In this document: piece after piece, positions 3,301-5,939 of the stretch
How positions within the stretch are numbered: the first letter of the stretch is position 1
Layout of the letters: each line of letters begins with the position of its first letter
Assembly: GCA_027659245.1 (NCBI GenBank)
Contig: JAQDPW010000027.1
Span: 1 to 5,939 of the forward strand
Direction: 5' to 3'
DNA from: Streptococcaceae bacterium AM104-57
Lineage (GTDB): Bacteria > Bacillota > Bacilli > Lactobacillales > Streptococcaceae
Length of the DNA: 5,939 nt
The notes under the pieces: generated by a model
Databases searched by the model: none
Told to the model about the DNA's origin: nothing
What the model saw: the letters and a program-made list of their open reading frames with translations, nothing else
Translations under genes and position numbers: made by a program

Positions 3301-5939
3301 CACACCAGGGAACTTTACTGTACCTGATACTAGCTATGAATTTGTAGCAGGGGCAGAGATTGATCCGATCAAGGTTCACACGGAGGATAACTGGACCATC
3401 ACCAATTTCGGCGGTAACCTTCCGCGTGGTCTCTCGTGGGATAGTGAGCGCAAACAAATCACTGGAACCCCTACAGAGGTTGGTAATTGGCGTGCAGAGG
3501 TTCGTATCCGTCGTGTGACCAAAGGTGGAACTCAGCAGGAGGCAACTGGATATATCAACATCCGCGTCACCTCAGTTCCTGTCTCGCTTACTATTAGCGA
3601 CAATAGCCAAACAGTGAGTGCTTTGGATCCGATCCAGGAGATGGCAGTAGCAACTTCGCAAGGAGCGACTGTATCGATGTTGTCTGGATCTCTCCCAGCA
3701 GGGGTCAGCTATGATCCAAATACTGGCAAGATCAGTGGTACTCCGACAGAGACTGGTACATTTACTGCAACCTTTAGAGCAGCTTATCCAGCTATCCAAG
3801 GAAGCCAGACTGCGACTGGAACAGTGACCATCGTTGTCAAACCACGTCCACTTGACGTGACAATCGCAGGCAACGAGCAGACAGTGACAGTCCTTTCTCC
3901 AATCCAAAACATCACCCTTTCTGCTCCAGACAAGGCAGAAGTGACAGTTGATGAGGGCAAACTTCCAGCTGGAGTAACCTACGATCGCGTGACTAAGACC
4001 TTTAGCGGTACACCAAGCAAGGCAGGAACTTATGAGATCCCAGTTACTGCGACATACCCAACTATGACCAACTCACCAGTATCTAGAGTGACTGTCAAAA
4101 TTACGGCCAATCCACTTCCAGTAAGAATCGCGATCTCAAACAAGGATCAAACCATCAATTTGGGTGAACAAATCGAACATGTAGTCGTGACGCATAATGA
4201 CCAAGCAAACTTGACTGCACCATATCTCAGTACCGACCTTCCAGAGTCAGATGTAGCTAGCTATGTTTCAGCCCTTTTAGGACTTGACTACGATCCAGCA
4301 GCCAATACCTTCTCAGGTACTCCAACGAGAGCGGGTATTTACAAGATTCGTCTCCGTGCGACTAACCCTGCAGACCTTGGAGGAGCCATTGCTGAAGAAA
4401 CGATGACGATCACTGTCAAGGATGAAGCGCTTGATATTAGCCTTTCACAAAGTCAGCAGATTGTGGTCAAAGGCAATGCCATTCGCCAAGTAACAGTTAA
4501 CCATACTCAAGGTTCAACACTTAGTGTGAATAACGCAGATCTGCCGGAAGGTCTTACTTTCGATGCAGAAACTGGTATCCTTAGCGGAACACCAACTGCA
4601 GTGGGAACTTATACAATTCCAGTTACTGCAACCAAAGGTAATAAGACTGCTAAAGCAAATATCTTGATCGATGTTATTGAAATTACAAAAGGAGAAGCAG
4701 GAAAAGACGGCAAACCGTTGTCAGCTGTGACGACTAAAGAAGGCGACACAACAACGATTAAGTTCTATGTAGATGCCGACGGTAACGGTCAGCAAGATGC
4801 AAATGAACCAACTGTTTCAACCGCTACCTTGAAAGATGGCGCCCAAGGAGCTCCTGGTGCTAGCGGAGCGGCAGGTGCCGCTGGTAAAGACGGAAAACCA
4901 TTGTCAGCTGTGACAACTAAAGACGGCGACACAACGACGATTAAGTTCTATGTAGATGCCGATGGTAACGGTCAGCAAGATGCAAATGAACCAACTGTTT
5001 CTACCGCAACCTTGAAAGATGGCGCCCAAGGAGCGGCAGGTGCTGCTGGAAAAGACGGTAAACCGTTGTCAGCTGTGACGACTAAAGACGGCGACACAAC
5101 GACGATTAAGTTCTATGTAGATGCCGATGGTAACGGTCAGCAAGATGCAAATGAACCAACTGTTTCAACCGCAACCTTGAAAGATGGCGCCCAAGGAGCT
5201 ACTGGTGCTAGCGGAGCGGCAGGTGCAGCTGGAAAAGATGGTAAACCGTTGTCAGCTGTGACGACTAAAGAAGGCGACACAACGACGATTAAGTTCTATG
5301 TAGATGCCGATGGTAACGGTCAGCAAGATGCAAATGAACCAACTATTTCTACCGCTACCTTGAAAGACGGCGCTCAAGGAGCTACTGGTGCTAGCGGAGC
5401 GGCAGGAGCAGCTGGTAAAGACGGCAAACCGTTGTCAGCTGTGACGACTAAAGAAGGCGACACAACAACGATTAAGTTCTATGTAGATGCCGATGGTAAC
5501 GGTCAGCAAGATGCAAATGAACCAACCGTTTCAACCGCTACCTTGAAAGATGGCGCCCAAGGCGCTACTGGAGTAGCAGGAAAAGATGGTAAACCGTTGT
5601 CAGCTGTGACGACTAAAGAAGGCGACACAACGACGATTAAGTTCTATGTAGATGCCGATGGTAACGGTCAGCAAGATGCAAATGAACCAACTGTTTCTAC
5701 CGCTACCTTGAAAGATGGAGCTACTGGAGCGGCAGGCGCAGCAGGTAAAGACGGCAAGTCCGCTTATGAAATCTGGAAAGAACAACCAGGCAACGGTGAC
5801 AAGACTCCAACTGACTTCGTGAACTCGCTGAAAGGTGACAAAGGCGACGCTGGTGCCGCAGGCGCAGCCGGCAAAGATGGTAAGTCCGCTTATGAAATCT
5901 GGAAAGAACAGCCAGGCAACGGTGACAAGACTCCAACTG
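242..5939 (+). CDS. Giant YSIRK-type modular surface protein with Ig-like modules, EF-hand-type modules and collagen-like repeats; 3' end outside window
   Basis: This open frame of 1899 residues continues past the right edge with no stop. It encodes a secreted streptococcal surface protein, presumably sortase-anchored and displayed outside the wall, though the anchor signal is not in the window. Domains in order: YSIRK signal peptide 1-39; Ala/Thr/Pro/Glu-rich stalk 40-132; two MucBP-like modules about 134-302; AT-richer unassigned region about 322-736; Ig-like or cadherin-like modules about 737-1482; six EF-hand/Gly-X-Y composite repeats 1487-1834; SAYEIW/Gly-X-Y repeats from 1835. No enzyme motif was recognised, so an adhesive or structural role is inferred. 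The gene has its own promoter and ribosome binding site, and no operon partner is visible. Pneumococcal PclA, a large LPXTG protein with collagen-like repeats, is a possible relative, but I could not compare sequences, so no symbol is given. The surface protein call is firm. The ligand is unknown. Confidence 0.95.
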   Translation, partial: MHWEKQQKFSIRKFAIGAASVLIGQFFVGQNLGDQVVAADEAAALVEGESVATEQPALAANLAESTTTSDTASTSAAHSEETPAPATVNEVAPSLANPVTETASPATETTAPKPETMAPTTEVTTDLAQPETVSYKVSYVDENGQVIYTTVKEAIIQSGQESVTVTEDGRELANEPALANYGDESGNSLVRTATITRGGTTEIVYQVKAFTNPEAETNTGSREATIDYTIVYKDKQTGVEVYRETKSYTQSTYDTKLTADHLIQPDIQGIAELKDDYKLLETSKVARLTEGQPNLVVFALESLVKKGRGKRGSMKDPGDGSLYLRLENARDSQLWLTPTTKEMDKTINFKAENYSTIENIQDAFELTEDAKTLGFTMSSDPRYGEVYLKGNLDGSKLVAGREYNIGIYYKKNPQITAFVTAGLSKGQNADPYITLERTYGSDNRSDVNFTQKKNGTELDVSYRVGLTRITFNEVELTEDAKKLGLTLADNGDGYVISGKIPLDNRTKAREYVIGVQSKSLPNLVRNTVNLTISDANSFVLMDVGSSVNGDGDNNRVPMGGYKTPIAGSVSFNAYTKTIYAPVTTFGYYLVKEYRSTGKKVLTIEDATSTTNQYANNLWLTISENPNDFTAPITLTKFQQTKGQEQGVVLELIKDKEPTTSTIFRKTEYSNIQNRNQWYPGDNDYPAYRLQFSKLPKTAGSYEIAFTTTDSLGVVKEHNYRLVTLERSQTYTNPADDREVDFWITNADARYKIGDKYSIDAETVVPQSKEAQTIGTVELNKTNATIKVVEVPNGFAVDQTTGVITKTAGTLLDTGDYVIKVKAVDGHFGDNAPTRNLTIHVVTDVTAIPDQVWTEGQAIPAIPITVKSGATVTHVEVEKNDNTYAYLKGGDGNQITGTALKATTDKQEATVVVTYTAADGTSQKVKTSFNYTVRADTSQIALDVTNAKQSVVEGNRFADVKITATAGATITVDEAALPHGTRYDSKTQTISGIGYYEGSYNILVTVAQGGKKTSKLVELTVTPGNFTVPDTSYEFVAGAEIDPIKVHTEDNWTITNFGGNLPRGLSWDSERKQITGTPTEVGNWRAEVRIRRVTKGGTQQEATGYINIRVTSVPVSLTISDNSQTVSALDPIQEMAVATSQGATVSMLSGSLPAGVSYDPNTGKISGTPTETGTFTATFRAAYPAIQGSQTATGTVTIVVKPRPLDVTIAGNEQTVTVLSPIQNITLSAPDKAEVTVDEGKLPAGVTYDRVTKTFSGTPSKAGTYEIPVTATYPTMTNSPVSRVTVKITANPLPVRIAISNKDQTINLGEQIEHVVVTHNDQANLTAPYLSTDLPESDVASYVSALLGLDYDPAANTFSGTPTRAGIYKIRLRATNPADLGGAIAEETMTITVKDEALDISLSQSQQIVVKGNAIRQVTVNHTQGSTLSVNNADLPEGLTFDAETGILSGTPTAVGTYTIPVTATKGNKTAKANILIDVIEITKGEAGKDGKPLSAVTTKEGDTTTIKFYVDADGNGQQDANEPTVSTATLKDGAQGAPGASGAAGAAGKDGKPLSAVTTKDGDTTTIKFYVDADGNGQQDANEPTVSTATLKDGAQGAAGAAGKDGKPLSAVTTKDGDTTTIKFYVDADGNGQQDANEPTVSTATLKDGAQGATGASGAAGAAGKDGKPLSAVTTKEGDTTTIKFYVDADGNGQQDANEPTISTATLKDGAQGATGASGAAGAAGKDGKPLSAVTTKEGDTTTIKFYVDADGNGQQDANEPTVSTATLKDGAQGATGVAGKDGKPLSAVTTKEGDTTTIKFYVDADGNGQQDANEPTVSTATLKDGATGAAGAAGKDGKSAYEIWKEQPGNGDKTPTDFVNSLKGDKGDAGAAGAAGKDGKSAYEIWKEQPGNGDKTPT
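359..637 (+). other. Low-complexity Ala/Thr/Glu/Pro-rich segment after the signal peptide
   Basis: Residues 40-132 are dominated by Ala, Thr, Ser, Glu and Pro (for example APATVNEVAP and TETTAPKPETMAPTTE), with few aromatic residues and no Cys. It is expected to be disordered. Segments like this are common just after YSIRK signals in mitis-group surface proteins. The Ser/Thr content would suit O-glycosylation, but no glycosyltransferase is in view. Confidence 0.8.
641..868 (+). other. MucBP-like module 1
   Basis: Residues 134-209 begin SYKVSYVDENGQVIYTT and end TTEIVYQVKA. The opening beta strand followed by D-x-x-G and the closing I-V-Y strand resemble MucBP/Mub-type repeats, which form small beta-rich modules found in mucus-binding and other adhesins of Firmicutes. 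Assignment is by pattern only. A generic streptococcal Ig-like or beta-grasp module is the main alternative. Confidence 0.5.
905..1147 (+). other. MucBP-like module 2
   Basis: Residues 222-302 begin REATIDYTIVYKDKQTGVEV and end NLVVFALES. The Y-T-I-V-Y-K-D...T-G-x-E-V opening parallels Y-K-V-S-Y-V-D-E-N-G-x-V in module 1, and both end in a hydrophobic strand, so the two look like divergent copies of one fold. It is followed by a basic Gly-rich linker (KKGRGKRGSMK, residues 305-315) that marks the change to the next region. Confidence 0.5.
1205..2449 (+). other. Unassigned AT-richer middle region with a degenerate duplicated module
   Basis: Residues 322-736. I recognise no named domain with confidence. 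The first part holds two diverged copies of a module of roughly 105-110 residues. Copy one starts LYLRLE (322) and contains ELTEDAKTLGFTM near 365. Copy two starts PYITLE (431) and contains ELTEDAKKLGLTL near 475. Each continues to a strand with REY.IG. The second part (about 534-736) is rich in Asn, Tyr and aromatic residues (for example NQWYPGDNDYPAYRLQF) and has no sequence repeats. Codon use shifts to TTA, ATA and AGA, and the DNA is AT-richer (17 G/C in 2221-2280, against 27 in 1021-1080). The position after the stalk fits a ligand-binding head, which is inferred. Confidence 0.55.
2450..2764 (+). other. Cadherin-like / Ig-like beta module
   Basis: Residues 737-841. The stretch VPNGFAVDQTTGVITKTAG, then DTGDYVIKVKAVDG and a final NLTIHVV strand, follow the pattern of bacterial cadherin-like and He_PIG-type Ig modules (hydrophobic-D-x-x-T-G-x-I, then G-x-Y-x-hydrophobic-x-V-x-A-x-D). 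G+C and codon use return to those of the first third of the gene at about this point. Confidence 0.6.
2765..3049 (+). other. Diverged beta module preceding the He_PIG array
   Basis: Residues 842-936 start TDVTAIPDQVWTEGQAIPAI and end SFNYTVRADT. The P-D-Q-x-W-T-E-G-Q-A-I opening is typical of the first strands of He_PIG-like modules. The central LP.GL.YD...G..SGTP signature is replaced by YAYLKGGDGNQITGTAL. It is probably a diverged Ig-like module. Confidence 0.5.
3050..4687 (+). other. Tandem He_PIG (putative Ig) modules, six copies
   Basis: Six modules lie at about residues 937-1023, 1024-1113, 1114-1203, 1204-1293, 1294-1395 and 1396-1482. Each carries a version of LP.G..YD..T..ISGTP followed by a G-T-Y strand. 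Clear examples are SLPAGVSYDPNTGKISGTPT (third), KLPAGVTYDRVTKTFSGTPS (fourth) and DLPEGLTFDAETGILSGTPT (sixth). The first has ISGIG in place of SGTP. The fifth has a 12-residue insertion between LP and GL. Such arrays form rigid rods in bacterial surface proteins. The copies are diverged in DNA and protein, so they are old duplications, unlike the repeats that follow. Confidence 0.8.
4700..5743 (+). repeat. Six tandem composite repeats: EF-hand-type module plus collagen-like Gly-X-Y linker
   Basis: Copies start at 4700, 4883, 5048, 5231, 5414 and 5579, with lengths 183, 165, 183, 183, 165 and 165 bp (61 or 55 residues). Each begins GKDGKP, then has a constant 40-residue module (starts LSAVTTK, ends STATLKD), then Gly-X-Y triplets such as GAQGATGASGAAGAA. 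Counting GKDGKP or GKDGKS, each linker has five or seven triplets, which explains the 18-bp length difference. Every copy has DADGNGQQDANE, a 12-residue loop with Asp at 1, 3 and 9, Asn at 5, Gly at 6 and Glu at 12, as in EF-hand calcium loops and resembling SdrD_B-type modules. Copies are nearly identical, differing at sites such as TTKEGD or TTKDGD (copies 2 and 3) and PTV or PTI (copy 4). The array is probably a calcium-stiffened stalk that varies in length between strains. Confidence 0.9.
5744..5939 (+). repeat. Second repeat family: GKSAYEIW module with Gly-X-Y linker, one full copy and one partial
   Basis: The first copy spans 5744-5869 (126 bp, 42 residues) and the second starts at 5870 and is cut by the window edge. 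Each starts GKDGKSAYEIWKEQPGNGD, then has T-P-T-D-F-V-N-S-L-K before GDKGDAGAAGAA triplets. The S-A-Y-E-I-W...F...L-K-G pattern is like short modules set between collagen-like triplets in phage tail fibres and in collagen-like proteins of Firmicutes. The array probably continues beyond the window. Confidence 0.85.

Noticed and set aside
3572..3907. Minus-strand open frame of 111 residues
   Set aside because: It is a shadow of the He_PIG modules, with a Trp/Cys/Ser-rich translation and no domain signature.
4700..5743. Regularly spaced repeats as a possible CRISPR array
   Set aside because: The units are 165-183 bp, in frame, and encode protein. There are no unique spacers between short repeats.
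5721..5936. Minus-strand frame with internal repeats
   Set aside because: Its repeats only mirror the Gly-X-Y and SAYEIW repeats of the plus strand.

Overview
The window looks like chromosomal DNA of a Streptococcus, most likely of the mitis group (S. mitis, S. oralis, S. pneumoniae and relatives). The reasons are a YSIRK-type signal peptide (FSIRK...G..SV..G), streptococcal codon use, and an upstream repeat that resembles from memory the RUP repeat of pneumococcus. No species marker gene is present, so the species is left open.

Layout: positions 1-241 are non-coding. They hold a RUP-like repeat (about 10-116), a perfect (AT)9 tract (107-124), a probable extended -10 promoter (157-165), and a leader of about 70 nt that ends in a strong ribosome binding site (227-232). 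The leader contains CTCCTT, the exact complement of the AAGGAG ribosome binding site, so the site could be masked by pairing.

Positions 242-5939 are one uninterrupted reading frame. I read it codon by codon without meeting a stop or a frame break. It runs off the window after 1899 residues. The product is a giant modular surface protein. In order it has a YSIRK signal peptide (1-39), an Ala/Thr/Glu/Pro-rich low-complexity stalk (40-132), two MucBP-like modules (about 134-209 and 222-302), an AT-richer and less familiar region that may be the distal binding region (about 322-736), and a long run of Ig-like or cadherin-like beta modules (about 737-1482). Six near-identical copies of a composite repeat follow (1487-1834), each a 40-residue module with a perfect EF-hand-type loop joined to 5-7 Gly-X-Y triplets. 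The window ends in a second repeat family built on GKSAYEIW plus Gly-X-Y triplets (1835 onward). The rest of the repeats and the expected LPXTG sorting signal must lie beyond the right edge.

The overall architecture suggests an adhesin held away from the wall by a long calcium-stiffened, collagen-like stalk. That function is inferred. The most unusual part is the alternation of EF-hand-type modules with short collagen-like linkers. All other open frames in the window are shadows of this gene.
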